A DNA stretch of 64,000 nt from Candidatus Tectimicrobiota bacterium (GCA_026005175.1 BPKO01000001.1:930001-994000), one strand, 5' to 3'. Shown: positions 7,221 through 18,200, counted from the first letter of the stretch. Notes: a model not told the origin generated them from the letters alone. Program-made: numbers and translations.

Positions 7221-9022
7221 TCAGCCCTGCGGGGGCTTGACTTGCACTCCGGCTTCTTTGATCGCCTTGACCAGCAAGGGCACGCAGGCGGCCCAGTCGG
7301 CCACGATGCCCACGTCGGCCGAGGCGAAGATGGGCGCTTCGGGGTCGGTGTTGATGGCCAGCACCGTCTGTGCCGCCTGGATGCCGCAGGTGTGGTTGAA
7401 CTTGCCGCTGAGGGCCAGGGCAACATAGAGGTTGGGGGCAATGCTGCGGCCGGTGATGCCCACCTGCCGCGAGCGCGGCAGCCAGCCCTTGTCGGTGACT
7501 TTGCGGGTGGCGGCCAGCTCGGCACCCAGGACCGCCAGCAGCGGGTCGAGCTCACGGTAGCGCTCGGGGGGAATGGCGCAGCCCACGCCCACCACGTGCG
7601 TGGCCAGCGCCAGCGCATCGAGCTGATCGTTTTGCTGCTGCGACAGCAGGCGCAGCCGCGACTGCGGCGCCACGGTGTGGACTTCCACCGGCGGCGTGGC
7701 TGGCGGGCGCGGCTGGCGCCGCGGCAGCACGCCGGGGCGGACGGTGGCCATCTGCACCAGAGACGAAGCGCGGATGGCCGCCACCAGCCGCCCGCCAAAG
7801 GCCGGCTTCCAGCACACCAGTCGCTGCCGGTCCACTTCCAGGGCAATGGCGTCACCGGTGAGGCCGGCGCCCAGGCGGGCGGCCACGCGCGCTGCCACCC
7901 ATCGCGTCCCCAGGAGGTGCTGGGGGCCAGGATGGCCCAAGGTGGCTCCTGGGTGCACCAGCGGGCAACGAAGCGTGCGGCGTCTTCGGCCACCGGCGCC
8001 GGCTCAAGGCGCAAGACGTGCGTGGCGCCCCACGCGTACAGTTGCTCTGGGGTGGGGGCTTGCGGCGTACTCACCTGGACGGCCACCACGCGAGCGGCGA
8101 CGTGCGTGGCCAGCTCGGCAGCAGTGCCGAGCAGCTCGTGCGCGCTGCCCAGGCGGTCGGGCTCGAGCAGCACCACGATACAGGTCGTTGGCCGGGCCAC
8201 GGGGTCGGGCACCTGTTCGCGGGCCGCCTGGCGGGTGGCGGCAAACGCCCCGCGGGCCTTGAGGATGGCTACCGCTTCTGCCACCTGCGCTTCCAGTGGT
8301 CCTTGCAAGAGGCGGCGGGCGCGCTTGACCTCCAGCACTTTGGTCTCGCCCACCCAGGTGGGGCTCCCCGCCTGTCCCCAGGGGCCTGGCCCCAGCTCGG
8401 CGGCGCTGAGAGTGGTGATGCGGGCCGCGTCGACCGCCAAGCGGTCTTCGCGGTCCACTTTGGCCGGCGGGCACAGGCGCTCGGCCGTTGACAGCACCGC
8501 CGGCAGGGTCACTTCGGCTTCCACCCAGGCGTCGTCGTGCTCGCATCTTAGCCGCAGACGCCCGTCGTCGAAGTCGAGCGCGCGCACGGGGCCGGCAAAG
8601 GGGTAGCCGAGCAGCTCGGCCAGCTCTGGTCCCACCTGTCCGGTGTCGGCGTCGACGGAGTTCTTGCCCACCAGGATGAGGTCAAAGGGCCCCAGGCGCT
8701 CGAGGGCAGCGGCCAGCGCCCGCGCCGTGGCCAGAGTGTCGGAGCCGGCAAACGCCGGGTCGCTAATCAGCACCCCGTGGTCGGCGCCCCAGGCCACGCC
8801 CCAGCGGATGACGTCCTCGGCGGCCGGCGGCCCCAGGGTGATGACCGTGCAGGTCCCTCCGGTTTTCTGGGCCAGTTCTACGCCCTTGCTCACCGCCCGC
8901 TGGCAATAGGGGTTCATGGTAAGTTCGACGCCTTCGCGCTTCAGGCGACCGTCCGGGCCAAGCTGCATCTCTTCGAACTTCGGGACCTGTTTGACGAGCG
9001 CTGCGATGCGCAGTGGCTTCAT
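7221..9022 (-). CDS. Fused electron transfer flavoprotein, EtfB (beta) then EtfA (alpha), one frame break
   Basis: Start at ATG 9022 with GAGGG about 7 bases upstream. About the first 250 residues are EtfB/FixA-like (RIAALVKQVPKFEEMQLG, NPYCQRAVSKG, DLILVGKNSVDADTGQVGPE, LPAVLSTAERL). The rest is EtfA/FixB-like, ending with the FAD-binding block VGITGRSIAPNLYVALALSG, then KFNHTCGI, AINTDPEAPIFASADVGI. The two subunits, normally separate genes, are joined head to tail in one chain of about 600 residues. One base is lost near 7905 (the frame changes from APSTS to LLGTRWVAARVAARLGAGL), probably a sequencing error. ETFs carry electrons from flavin dehydrogenases to the quinone pool; no ETF-QO or dehydrogenase gene is adjacent. 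First gene of an operon with the UGA-containing rhodanese. Confidence 0.85.
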
Positions 9023-9085
9023 GATCGACCCTCTCGCTGTAGGATGCGGCCTCAAGGCCCTGTGGCCCGCGGCTGGCTTGCACCC

Positions 9086-9124
9086 AGCCGGCGGGCATCC
9101 CCAGGCAAGGCACGCCCGCCGGCT
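9086..9124. repeat. 11-bp inverted repeat in the leader of the ETF operon
   Basis: AGCCGGCGGGC (9086-9096) is the exact reverse complement of 9114-9124, with a 17-base loop. It lies between the end of the upstream solute-binding protein gene (9184) and the ETF start (9022), all on the minus strand. No T-run follows on the minus strand. It may mark the end of the upstream transcript or be a structured 5' leader. Confidence 0.4.
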
Positions 9125-9139
9125 TTGTATGCCTGCGCT

Positions 9140-9145
9140 ATTCTA
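9140..9145 (-). promoter_or_regulatory. Possible -10 box of the ETF-rhodanese operon
   Basis: TAGAAT on the minus strand, about 120 bases before the ETF start, in the intergenic gap after the solute-binding protein gene. The -35 region is poor, so this is a weak prediction. Confidence 0.25.
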
Positions 9146-9183
9146 CCACAAGCGCCATGGGCGCCAGCATGGGACCGCTTCGC

Positions 9184-10808
9184 CTACTCCGGGGCCAGCC
9201 ACACGGTGGCCAAGTCCTGGTTGAGGTAGTGGCTGGGGCTGATCTTCCACCCCCGCATGCGCGCATTGTGCGGCACAATGCGGTGCCACCACAGGGTAAT
9301 CAGGTAGTGCGCCTGCTCGTCTAGCACCCGCTTCTCAAACTGCCGCAGCAGCGCCTTGAGCTTCTCGGGGTTCGTCTCACGCAAAATCTGCGCGTGCAGC
9401 GCGTCCAGCTCCCGGTCTTGGTACTCAGCATAGTTGTCGGAGGCGATGTCGTCAGAGAGAAACTTGGTAATATCGAGAATCGGGTTCACCACCGACTGGC
9501 AGTTGGCGTCCATGCTCACTTCGTACTGCTGCTGCCGGCTGCGCAGGGTGGCTACCCATTGCGCCGTGGGCTGCACCCAGTGCTCGGCTTCCAGCCCAAT
9601 CTGCCGCCACTGGTCAATCAGCCAGATGCCCAGCGCCTTGTAGGGCTGCTCCACCCCCCGGTTGTGAAAGCGAAACTTGAACCCCTCCGGCACTCCCCGC
9701 CTCGCGCAGCAGCCGCCGCGCCTCACGCCGCGACGCCTCTATGTCGGGCCAAAAACCCGCAATCTGCTGCAACTCCTCCCGCGACGCCGCCAGCGGATGG
9801 TGCGGAAACACCAATCCCCCCACCGTCTTGACGATGGCGATCTTGGAAATCGTCTCCGCTGCCCCCCAGCGGTCCAAGGCCAGCGTCAAGGGCCCGCCGC
9901 ACCCGCGGATCGTCAAAAGGCTTCACTTTGTGGTTGGGCGCTACATAAAGACCACAGTTCCAAGTGCTTTCCTGCACCACGATCTGGTCGCCCATGGCCC
10001 GCACCAAGTCGTCGCGAATCTTGGGCGGAAACGAGCGAAAGTTGACCATCGCCCGCCCGCCGCGAATGGCTGCCACCTGCGGGGCTTCCTTGGCAATAAA
10101 AATCGCCCGGAAGCCGTCGAGGTAAGGCAGTCCGGGGATGAAGTAGTCGGGGTTGCGCACCCCGGCCACGTGCGAGCCGGCCACGTATTCCTGGAACTTG
10201 AAGGGCCCGGTGCCCAGCACGTTTTTTTCGTACCAGTGCATGTCTTTTTCGAGAATGTCGGCTTTGTAGATCCAGTTAAACGGCGTGGCCAAAAGCGGGA
10301 GGAAGGAGGCGGTGGGGAACTTGAGGCGAAAGACCACGGTGAAGTCGTCAGGGGCTTCCACCGCCTCGACCATCGTGTACATGCCCTTGCGGGCACTGAT
10401 CACCCCGGGCGGCGGGAAGATGATTTTGTCAAACGTGGCCTTGACGTCGCGCGAGGTCATGAGGCTGCCGTCGTGAAACTTGACATTGCGGCGCAGCTTG
10501 AAGGTGTAAACGCGGCCGTCGGGGCTCACCGTCCAGCTTTCGGCCACGTCGCCCACAAAGTCGGTGGGATCGGCGGGGTTTTCGGGGTTGACTTTGATGA
10601 GCAGGCTGTAAAACGGGGCCATGGGGTGTACGAGGGCAAACGTCCCTTCGCGGTGGCCGTCCATGCTGGGGAAGCCGGAAGCCGAGACGATGTAGGTGAG
10701 GATGCCGCCGCGTCGGGGCTGTTCGGCGGCCCAGGCAGCTGTCGCCAGCCCGAGAACCAGCACCATCACGCCTACCCAAAGACGACGCAAGGTCCGCCAG
10801 TGCTGCAT
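9184..10808 (-). CDS. Peptide-type ABC transporter substrate-binding protein (family 5), frame-broken
   Basis: Start at ATG 10808 with GGAG about 8 bases upstream, followed by a signal peptide (RLWVGVMVLVLGLATAAWA). Family-5 (DppA/OppA-like) hallmarks: DVAESWTVSPDGRVYTFKLR, NVKFHDGSLMTSRDVKATFD, LGTGPFKFQEY, and in the C-terminal part EGFKFRFHNRG and ALGIWLIDQWRQIGLE. One extra base near 9887 and one near 9695 break the frame; removing them gives RRALTLALDRWGAAETISK and REAG-VPEGFKF. Periplasmic binding of an oligopeptide or other small substrate is expected; specificity is unknown. It is divergent from a second binding protein at 11024, so the two may share the downstream permeases. Confidence 0.85.
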
Positions 10809-10941
10809 GGCCGTTCTCCTCTCTGGCAAGGGTCTGGTGAGAGCCGCCATTATCCGGTGGCGCCCCGGGTGCCGTCAAGGCCGAAAAGGACAGCAGGGTT
10901 GCTCGCCTGGGAGGCCACACGACCAGCCGGAATGGCTTTTC

Positions 10942-10970
10942 TTGACACTACTGGGGCACAGGCGTACCAT
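10942..10970 (+). promoter_or_regulatory. Sigma70-type promoter for the ABC transporter operon
   Basis: Perfect -35 TTGACA (10942-10947), 17-base spacer, -10 TACCAT (10965-10970), about 50 bases before the start at 11024. The same -35/-10 pair with the same spacing occurs at 54759-54787. Confidence 0.7.
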
Positions 10971-11023
10971 ACGGCGGACGGTAGCATGCCGAAGGGGGTC
11001 GCCGGGCGACAGGAGGAAAAGCC

Positions 11024-12583
11024 ATGAGGCGTTGGCCATCTCTGGGCGTTCTGTGTGGGCTGATGCTCGCGGTCCTGGCGGGGCGTGTGGCGTGGGCGGC
11101 ACCGCAGGGAACGGTGGTCGTGGCCTTGGGCTCGAACATCCCTACCCTGGATCCCTGGGCACACTCGGCCCGCATGGCCATCATTACCACCAACTGGCAC
11201 ATCCACGACAATTTGTTCATGCGGGACCTCGAGACCATGAAGCCCATCCCCGGCTTGGCACTATCTGCGACGCCCATTGACAACTTGACGTGGGAGATCA
11301 AGCTGCGCCGCGGGGTGAAGTTTCACAACGGTGAGCCGTTTACCGCCGAGGTGGTGAAGTTTAACCTCGACCGCGTTCTCGACCCCAACAACAAGCTGCA
11401 GGGCCGTGCCGGCATTACCTGGCTGAACGACGTCAAAACCGGTGGGGAGGGGGAAGCGGTGGTGGTGGTAGACGACTACACCGTGCGCATTCGCACCAAA
11501 GAACCCTATCCCCTGGTGCACGAGCGGCTGACCACCTGGCCGATGATTTCCAAGACCCACTTCGAGCGTGTCGGCCCTGAGGGCTATGCCCGAAATCCGG
11601 TGGGCACGGGGCCTTTCCGCTTTGTCGAGTGGGTCAAGGGGCAGCGCCTGGTTCTGGAAGCCAACCTCGACTACTGGATGGGGCCGCCGGCCGTCAAGCG
11701 GGTGATTTTTCGTCCCATTCCGGAGATGGCGACGCAGATAGCCGAGCTGCTCTCGGGCGGCGTGCACATCATCCGCACCGTGCCTCCGGACCAGATCGAC
11801 TACATCAACAACTCGGGCGTGGCCTACGTCACTTCGGCACCTATCCTGCGCGTTGTCTACCTCAACCTCGATGCTGCCGGCCGTGCCGAGCCCGGCAATC
11901 CGCTCACCCACGTCAAGGTGCGGCGGGCCATTGCCCACGCCATCGACGTCGACGCCATCATCCGGCACGTGCTGCAAGGGCGGGCCGTCCGTACCGCCAC
12001 CGGGGTCAATCCGCTGCACTTTGGCTACGACCCGACGATCGAAGGCATTCCTTACGACCCCCAGAAGGCCCGGCAGCTTCTGGCCGAAGCAGGGTATCCC
12101 GACGGCTTTCACACTGTGCTCAACTCCTACAGCGGCAGTGTGGTCAACGTGCGCCAGGTGGTCGAGGCGATCATGGGCTACCTGGAAGCGGTGGGCATCA
12201 AAACCGAAAACCGCCACTTTGAGGACGTGGGCACTTGGATCAGGACCATGCGCGCCGGCAAGCTCAACGGCATTGGCCTGGCGAGCTGGGGCAGCGGTGC
12301 CGTCTTTGACGCCGATGCCCTGCTGTGGCGCCTGACCAAAAGCGGCGAGGATTTTAGCTACATTAGCGACCCCGATATCGACCGCTGGCTCAGCGCCGCC
12401 CGCGCCACCCTGGACCCGCAGCAGCGCCTGGAACTCTATAGTAAGGTGCAGCGGCGGCTGGTGGAGCAGGCCTACTGGGTGCCGCTCTACGGGCAGCACG
12501 AGATCCTCGGCGTCAGCAACAAGCTCGACTTCCGCGCCTCGGGGGACGAGATCCTGAAGGTGTACTACGCCACCTGGAGGTAA
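11024..12583 (+). CDS. Peptide-type ABC transporter substrate-binding protein (family 5)
   Basis: 519 residues with a Sec signal peptide (LGVLCGLMLAVLAGRVAWA) and GGAGG 8 bases before the ATG. Family-5 motifs are present in order: LDPWAHSARMA, PGLALSATPIDNLTWEIKLR, GVKFHNGEPFTAEVVKFNLD, ARNPVGTGPFRFVEWVKGQ, RRAIAHAIDVDAII and DPQKARQLLAEAGYPDGF. It should capture a small substrate (peptide, glutathione-like or sugar acid; not resolvable) in the periplasm and deliver it to the two permeases encoded 30 and 20 bases further on. Confidence 0.93.
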   Translation: MRRWPSLGVLCGLMLAVLAGRVAWAAPQGTVVVALGSNIPTLDPWAHSARMAIITTNWHIHDNLFMRDLETMKPIPGLALSATPIDNLTWEIKLRRGVKFHNGEPFTAEVVKFNLDRVLDPNNKLQGRAGITWLNDVKTGGEGEAVVVVDDYTVRIRTKEPYPLVHERLTTWPMISKTHFERVGPEGYARNPVGTGPFRFVEWVKGQRLVLEANLDYWMGPPAVKRVIFRPIPEMATQIAELLSGGVHIIRTVPPDQIDYINNSGVAYVTSAPILRVVYLNLDAAGRAEPGNPLTHVKVRRAIAHAIDVDAIIRHVLQGRAVRTATGVNPLHFGYDPTIEGIPYDPQKARQLLAEAGYPDGFHTVLNSYSGSVVNVRQVVEAIMGYLEAVGIKTENRHFEDVGTWIRTMRAGKLNGIGLASWGSGAVFDADALLWRLTKSGEDFSYISDPDIDRWLSAARATLDPQQRLELYSKVQRRLVEQAYWVPLYGQHEILGVSNKLDFRASGDEILKVYYATWR

Positions 12584-12613
12584 GGGCGTCTTTCCCCGCG
12601 CCGCCAATCGGCC

Positions 12614-13531
12614 ATGCGGACTTACGTCGTTCGCCGCTTGCTGCAAGCCCTGCTGGTGTGCTGGGGCATTTCGCTCATTACTTTCTTGATTCTCTGGCTC
12701 AAGGGCGACCCGACGCTGCTGTTGCTGCCGATTGAGGCAACGGAGCAAGAGCGGCAGGACCTGCGCCGCGCCATGGGCTTTGACGACCCGCTGGTGGTGC
12801 AGTACTGGCGCTTCCTCAAGCGCGCCGTGCGGGGAGACTTTGGCCGTTCGTTTTTCGTCGACCAGCCGGCGCTGGAACTCATCCTAGAGCGCATGCCGGC
12901 CACGGTGCAGCTCACCGTGGCCGGTCTCGGCATTTCTCTGCTGCTGGCCATTCCCCTGGGGGCGCTGTCGGCGATCAAGCGCGGCTCTTTGCTGGATACC
13001 TTTGTCACCGTGTTTGCCCTTACCGGGCAGGCGATGCCCATTTTTTGGCTGGGGATCATGCTGATCATCGTCTTTGCCGTGCACCTTCAGCTCTTCCCGG
13101 TGTCTGGCTACGGCACGGTGCGCCACCTCGTCTTGCCGGCCCTGACCCTGGGCTGGTTCTTGGCGCCGGTGACCATGCGCCTGACGCGCTCGGGCATGCT
13201 CGACGTCCTTCAGCAGGACTATATCCGCACGGCACGGGCCAAAGGCTTGCCCGAGCGCGCCGTGATTTTCAAGCACGCCCTGAAAAACGCCGGCATTTCG
13301 ATCATCACCATTGTCGGCTTGCAGTTTGGGCAGCTCATGGGCGGGGCGGTGGTCACCGAGACCGTCTTTGCCTGGCCGGGGGTGGCCAGCCTGGCGGTGA
13401 CTTCGATCCGCAATTCCGATTTCCCGGTGGTGCAGGCGGCGGTGGTGTGCTTGGCGCTGATCATCGTGGTGGCCAATCTGATCAGCGACGTCCTGATTGG
13501 CTTCCTTGACCCCCGCATCCGCTACGACTAG
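12614..13531 (+). CDS. ABC transporter permease, DppB type
   Basis: 305 residues. N-terminal MRTYVVRRLLQALLVCWGIS helix, a large periplasmic loop containing RAMGFDDPLVVQYWRFLKR and GDFGRSFF, then five more helices with the EAA-type loop DYIRTARAKGLPERAVIFKH, which contacts the ATPase. The C terminus is SDVLIGFLDPRIRYD, typical of DppB/OppB. It lies 30 bases after the binding-protein gene and 20 before the partner permease. Confidence 0.95.
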   Translation: MRTYVVRRLLQALLVCWGISLITFLILWLKGDPTLLLLPIEATEQERQDLRRAMGFDDPLVVQYWRFLKRAVRGDFGRSFFVDQPALELILERMPATVQLTVAGLGISLLLAIPLGALSAIKRGSLLDTFVTVFALTGQAMPIFWLGIMLIIVFAVHLQLFPVSGYGTVRHLVLPALTLGWFLAPVTMRLTRSGMLDVLQQDYIRTARAKGLPERAVIFKHALKNAGISIITIVGLQFGQLMGGAVVTETVFAWPGVASLAVTSIRNSDFPVVQAAVVCLALIIVVANLISDVLIGFLDPRIRYD

Positions 13532-13551
13532 CGTGCTGGCCAGGAGAGCGC

Positions 13552-14460
13552 ATGGTCCGAGAAGCGCCGTCCCGCTTTGAAGCCGCTACGCCGCCTCTTC
13601 CCCCGCCAGGCCGCCTGGCCCGGGTGCTGCGGCGCGCCTGGCGCTTCCGCACCGGCCTCCTCGGGGCTGCCATCGTGCTGCTGGCGCTGGTGGCAGCGGT
13701 TTGGCCGCAGCTGCTGGCCCCGCACGACCCCTACCACCAGCAGCTGGCCCGGCGCCTGCTGCCGCCGGTATGGGAGGGCGGCGGCCAGGCGACCTACCTT
13801 CTGGGGACCGACCACGTGGGCCGCGACTACCTCAGCCGCATTGTCTACGGCTCGCGCGTTTCCCTGCTGTGTGGCTTTCTGGCCACCGCCCTGGCCTGCG
13901 CGGTGGGGGTTACCCTGGGGGTGGTGGCTGGCTACTACGGCGGGGTGCTTGACTCGGTGATTTCCAACCTGGTGAACATCATGCTGGCTTTTCCCTTTAT
14001 TCTGCTCGCCCTGGCGGTGATTGCGGTGATGGGTCCCAGTTTTACCAACCTGATCATCGTCCTGGGGCTTACCACCTGGACCGTCTACACGCGGGTGGTG
14101 CGAGCAGAAGTCCTGACGTATCGCGAACGCGACTTCGTGGTGGCGGCCACCAGCCTGGGCAGCACCGACGTGCGCGTCATTTTGCGCCACATTCTGCCCA
14201 ACCTCATCAACACCATCGTGGTGCTGGCCAGCCTAGAAGTGGCGCGCAACATCCTGCGCGAGGCGTTCCTGAGCTTTCTGGGGCTGGGCATTCAGCCGCC
14301 CACCCCCTCTTGGGGCGGCATGCTCAGCGAGGGGCGCGTGTACATGCTCAACAAGTGGTGGCTGGCCACCTTCCCCGGCCTGGCCATCTTCCTCACCACC
14401 CTGGGCATCAATCTCCTGGGCGACAGCCTGCGCGACCTGCTCGACCCCCACCTGGACTAA
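13552..14460 (+). CDS. ABC transporter permease, DppC type
   Basis: 302 residues. DppC/OppC features: a Pro-rich cytoplasmic start, LLAPHDPYHQQ, LGTDHVGRDYLSRIVYGSRV, the EAA loop ERDFVVAATSLGSTDVRVIL, and FLGLGIQPPTPSWGGMLSEG followed by DSLRDLLDPHLD. Last gene of the cassette; its stop overlaps the stop of the convergent CMD-family gene by three bases. No DppD/DppF-type ATPase gene is adjacent, so the ATPases must be encoded elsewhere or shared with the second cassette, which also lacks them. Confidence 0.95.
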   Translation: MVREAPSRFEAATPPLPPPGRLARVLRRAWRFRTGLLGAAIVLLALVAAVWPQLLAPHDPYHQQLARRLLPPVWEGGGQATYLLGTDHVGRDYLSRIVYGSRVSLLCGFLATALACAVGVTLGVVAGYYGGVLDSVISNLVNIMLAFPFILLALAVIAVMGPSFTNLIIVLGLTTWTVYTRVVRAEVLTYRERDFVVAATSLGSTDVRVILRHILPNLINTIVVLASLEVARNILREAFLSFLGLGIQPPTPSWGGMLSEGRVYMLNKWWLATFPGLAIFLTTLGINLLGDSLRDLLDPHLD

Positions 14461-15017
14461 AAAGGCAGCGGCCAGTCCTGGCTCTCTTCCTTGAGCGGAA
14501 TGCGCAGCGCCGCCACCAAGCGCCCCAGGCCAAAAAAGACGACGCTGGCAATGCCCAGCTGCACGAGCTGCCGTGGTGTAAAGTGCCGCTGCAACTCGGC
14601 ACAAAATGCCTCGTCGACGCTGTGGGGCGCCAGCGCCAGGAGCTCGGCAAAGCGCAGCGCCGCCTTCTCGCGCTCGCTAAACGGCCCCTGATGGTAAGCT
14701 TCCAGGTGGGCCACCAGTTCTTCGCTAATTCCCTGCTGCTTTCCCAAAGCAGTGCGCACCGTGCTTCAGAAGTGGCAGGCGTTAAGTTGCGCCAGCTTGA
14801 GGCGTACCAGCTCGATGAGGCGGTGCTCGACCTCGCCCTCGTACATGAAGTACTTGGTAAAGGCCAGCAGGTGCTGCAAGAGCGGCGGGTCGTGGGCCAG
14901 CACGCGCAGGAAGTTGGGATCCTGGTAGCCGCGCTGCGTGGCGGCGTCAAGCAGGCGCCGCACCGGCTCGTCCACTTCCTCGCGGGCCAGCATGGGGAGC
15001 AAGGGCTGTGCCGTCAT
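14457..15017 (-). CDS. CMD/AhpD-like thiol oxidoreductase with C-x-x-UGA: predicted selenoprotein
   Basis: Carboxymuconolactone-decarboxylase (AhpD) family, about 186 residues. Start at ATG 15017 with GGAG 6 bases upstream. The family core ELVRLKLAQLNACHF runs to an in-frame UGA (14766-14768, codon 84) exactly at the second cysteine of the CxxC redox pair. After the UGA the same frame, with no indel, continues STVRTALGKQQGISEELV, FSEREKAALRFAELLA and the usual C-terminal helices to a TAG at 14457. The product would carry C81-H-F-U84. The His that often follows four residues after CxxC is Arg here. AhpD-like proteins reduce peroxiredoxins or act as peroxidases through this pair. A SECIS-like hairpin follows the UGA. 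Confidence 0.85.
14736..14752 (-). promoter_or_regulatory. Predicted bacterial SECIS element (CMD protein)
   Basis: On the minus strand, CUGCUUU (14752-14746) pairs perfectly with AAAGCAG (14742-14736) around a GGG loop. There are 20 nt between the UGA and the apical loop, which starts GG. Geometry matches the bacterial SECIS description and the element in the rhodanese gene, although the stem sequences are unrelated. Confidence 0.65.
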
Positions 15018-15270
15018 GGGGCTCTCCTCGTCGTCATACGGCTTGGCCAAACGTTTTTCCCCTTCCTGCACGCCAGGGGCAAGCACGCAGCCCATTTTCG
15101 CCCATTCTGCGTCTTTTGTCACCTGCTGTCCAGGCTTTGTCTCAGCGCAGAAGCCCGGCGCCGCCTTGTAACGCATACTGCGCGTGTCTGCCCGCCGAAC
15201 GTTTCTTCGGCCGCGTTCGCCCCCGTTGACCGCTCAGAGCGGGCCACGGTGCTGCGCCAAAGCCGCGCCC

Positions 15271-18200
15271 TTAACCAGTCCAAACCACTCCAATCCACAA
15301 GTCGCGGAGCTTGGCGTCCTCGAAGTAGAGCTTGAGTTCACCAGTTGGCCTGTCGGGCAGCGGGATCTCGGCCAGTTTTCCGACAAGCAGATTGCCCAGC
15401 GTAGCATCCTTTGCGAGAAAGTCCCTCTTGGCGGCAGCACCACTCCCGTCTGCTCTATCGGCGACCTCGATGCTTGCCGGCACAGGTGTTTTCTCGCTCC
15501 GCGCCACCAAGTCGATTCGGCTCACCCTGTTGAGTCGCCCCTGCGCCCAGAAGGGGTAGTGCTCGGGTCTCAGGGTGAGCGCCAGTTCGTATCGTTGACC
15601 AGCAGGCGGCGTTTGCGTCTTGAAGCGATGCCACTCTGTTGGGAACTCGTGGCGCACGGAGAACAGACGCACGGAACCGGCTGCTTTACCTTCGCCGATG
15701 AGCTGTGTGATCTGCGCCATTGCGGCGTTGCGCAGCAGTGTTCCGCCTTCCCGTGCAGTGTAGCGGATGTGGAGAACCACGTCGCTGATGGTGTCGTAGT
15801 CGAACTGCGCTGGCTCGTCCTTACTGGGGTCAGCAGGCAGTTCGATCTGCCACTCGCTAATGACGCCGGAGTTTTCAAAAGGCAGGTAGCGCTCGTCCCG
15901 CAGGTTGGTCTCGAACAGGGCCGCTGTCGTTCTGGGCGGCACTGGTGACGATGGACTGCAGACTGCCGAAGTAGTCGCTGAATCGATCATCTTCGGCACC
16001 TTCACGCGCATAGGCGCCGTCGCGCAAGATGGGCGTCGTGCGGATGCTGCTCTTAAGAAGCATGAGCTTGCAGTTGACGCCGGCGTAAGGTCCGGTAACG
16101 CAGGGAATGCTCACTGCCACTGACTTGATGCGGCGGAAGTAGTGGCCGGGGGCCGTCCATGTCGAAGAGCATCTCCGGCAGGCGCACGGTGCAGCGGCCG
16201 GTGGTGCGCAGGTGAATGAGCGCCAGCGGGTCCACCTGTAGCAGGCTCACGTGCTTGGTGAGTTCGTACTCGCGCCGGTTCTGCTCGTGGTAGGCCATCT
16301 CCATGCGCTTGAGGTCGAGGTAGAGCCGCTCCCCGGCAAGCAAGCCCTCCTTGCCCGCCAGATACCCGAACTGGAGAAAGCTCAACCCTGGATTGCCTAG
16401 CTCGTGTTGTAGGGCGCGCTCGGCTTTTCTGGCGATGTCGAAGGCGAACTGGAAACACTGCGCAGAGAGGCCACGCACCTCGCGCTTCATCCAGGCATAA
16501 AGCGCCTTGTTGGTCTTTTTGCCATTGCGCTCCGCACCCTCTTCGTTGAGAAAACGCTCGATCTCCTCGGCGTGCTTCATCTGCAACCGGTGGCTCTTGA
16601 GTTCCTGCTCGGCGATGGCCTCGCGGAGCTGGGCCGCACGCAATTGCTTGAAGATCTGGTTGATCTCACCCGCGGCCAAGTTGCTCTGGAAGGCCCATTC
16701 CCGTTCGCGGCGGGCGAAACTGTCGATGCGGGCCGCCCGACGCGCTTCGAAGTTGAGACGGTCCGTAACGCCCCGCGCTGCGTTTGCGAATGCTGAAATC
16801 GTGGAAGCAACATTCTGTCCACCAAAGGTCGTTGCACCACCTACGCCCCATGGTTCAGCGCTTACTTCAAACTGGGGAACGACCGCAGCGAACGAACTTG
16901 CCACACTCAGCACGGCCGCAATATCCGCAGCTATCTGCGCCCCCTCCAAGAACAAGGATTCTCGTACCTCGTGCGAACTCAGCAGCTTGCCGCCATAGAG
17001 GGCCTGCGCCGCCTGTGCAAAAATATCAGTGGCAATATCCACTTCGATCTCTCGCGGCAAGAGTGCCGGCTCCTGCATGGCAAACTTCATCTTCGCCAGG
17101 CTGTCCTTTTCCAATTCGTTCAGTTGCGGAATGGCTTTTTCGATCTCGTCGGGTTTCTTTCCCAACTGCCGCTCGTAGTAAGTATAGCGCTGCACAGCCA
17201 AAGCAAGAGACTGCAATAGCCCCTCTTTCGCTTTGATCGCTTCCTGCCACTGGGCATACTTCACCTGCTCGACCATCTGCATCACGGCGCGCTCGTGTTT
17301 GGCGCGTAGGAGGGCCAGTGCCTCGCCGTCTTCCTTTTCCATCGCCGAGAGCAACTGGTTGCCGAGCGACTTCACTTCCTGTGCGATCTCGATCGCCTTC
17401 TGCACGAGAAACGCAAAGCGCACCAGCGGCAGCGGCTGGTTGAGGCCGCTCACGATGGCGCCCACCTCCAGCCCGGCTGCGGCAGCGCGCGCCAGGAGGG
17501 CGGGGTCGATGGGCGGCTCGAACAGGGCGAGCCGGCGGAAGATGCCCTGAATGTTGAGGCTGTTGCGGATCTTGAACAGGCGGTCGGCGACCGTGTCCCA
17601 GTAGCTTAAGAGCTTGTCGTTGCGCGGCGTGCAGAAGTAAAGCGCTCGGCCAATACCACGCACGACGGCGAGCCGGTTGTCCTCTTTGGCCTCCGTATCG
17701 GGAAACGGCATGAGATCGAAAGGCAGCTCCGCCTCGACCTCGCGCAGTACCGTACCGAACTGCTTCAGGTCTTTCTGCAAGCTGTCGTAAGTCTGCGGTC
17801 GCACGGAACCTTTTTTGGGCACGGCCTGCGGCCGCGGCCCCGAGGATATTGGCGGCCAGCACGTAGAGGTGCAGCGCCTCGTCGATGGCCTCGCCAGTGT
17901 CCTGGCGAAACAGCGAGTCGCCCCAGGCGATCAGGTTGTCCAAGTAGGCCATGACGGTCTTGTACATGTAAGCCTGCTGGCGGTAGCGGGCGATGACGTG
18001 GGGCCGGAACGGCGCGTCTTTCCAGGCTTCGATGCTGCGCAGCGTCTCGTTGCGCAGATCGGGGTCAGCGCCGGTGGCGAGGTTGACCAGGATCTCTTCG
18101 ATCTTTTTCACGTCGGTGGACTGAAAGGGGCGCACTTTCCAGAATCGTTCCGGCGTAGGACCATCACTGTCGTCGGTGGGATCAAAGAGGTAGTGGAACC

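Noticed and set aside
15018..15270. Intrinsic terminator between the CMD gene and the end of the Tc operon
   Set aside because: Only weak 5- to 6-bp stems (for example 15194-15211) and no T-run.
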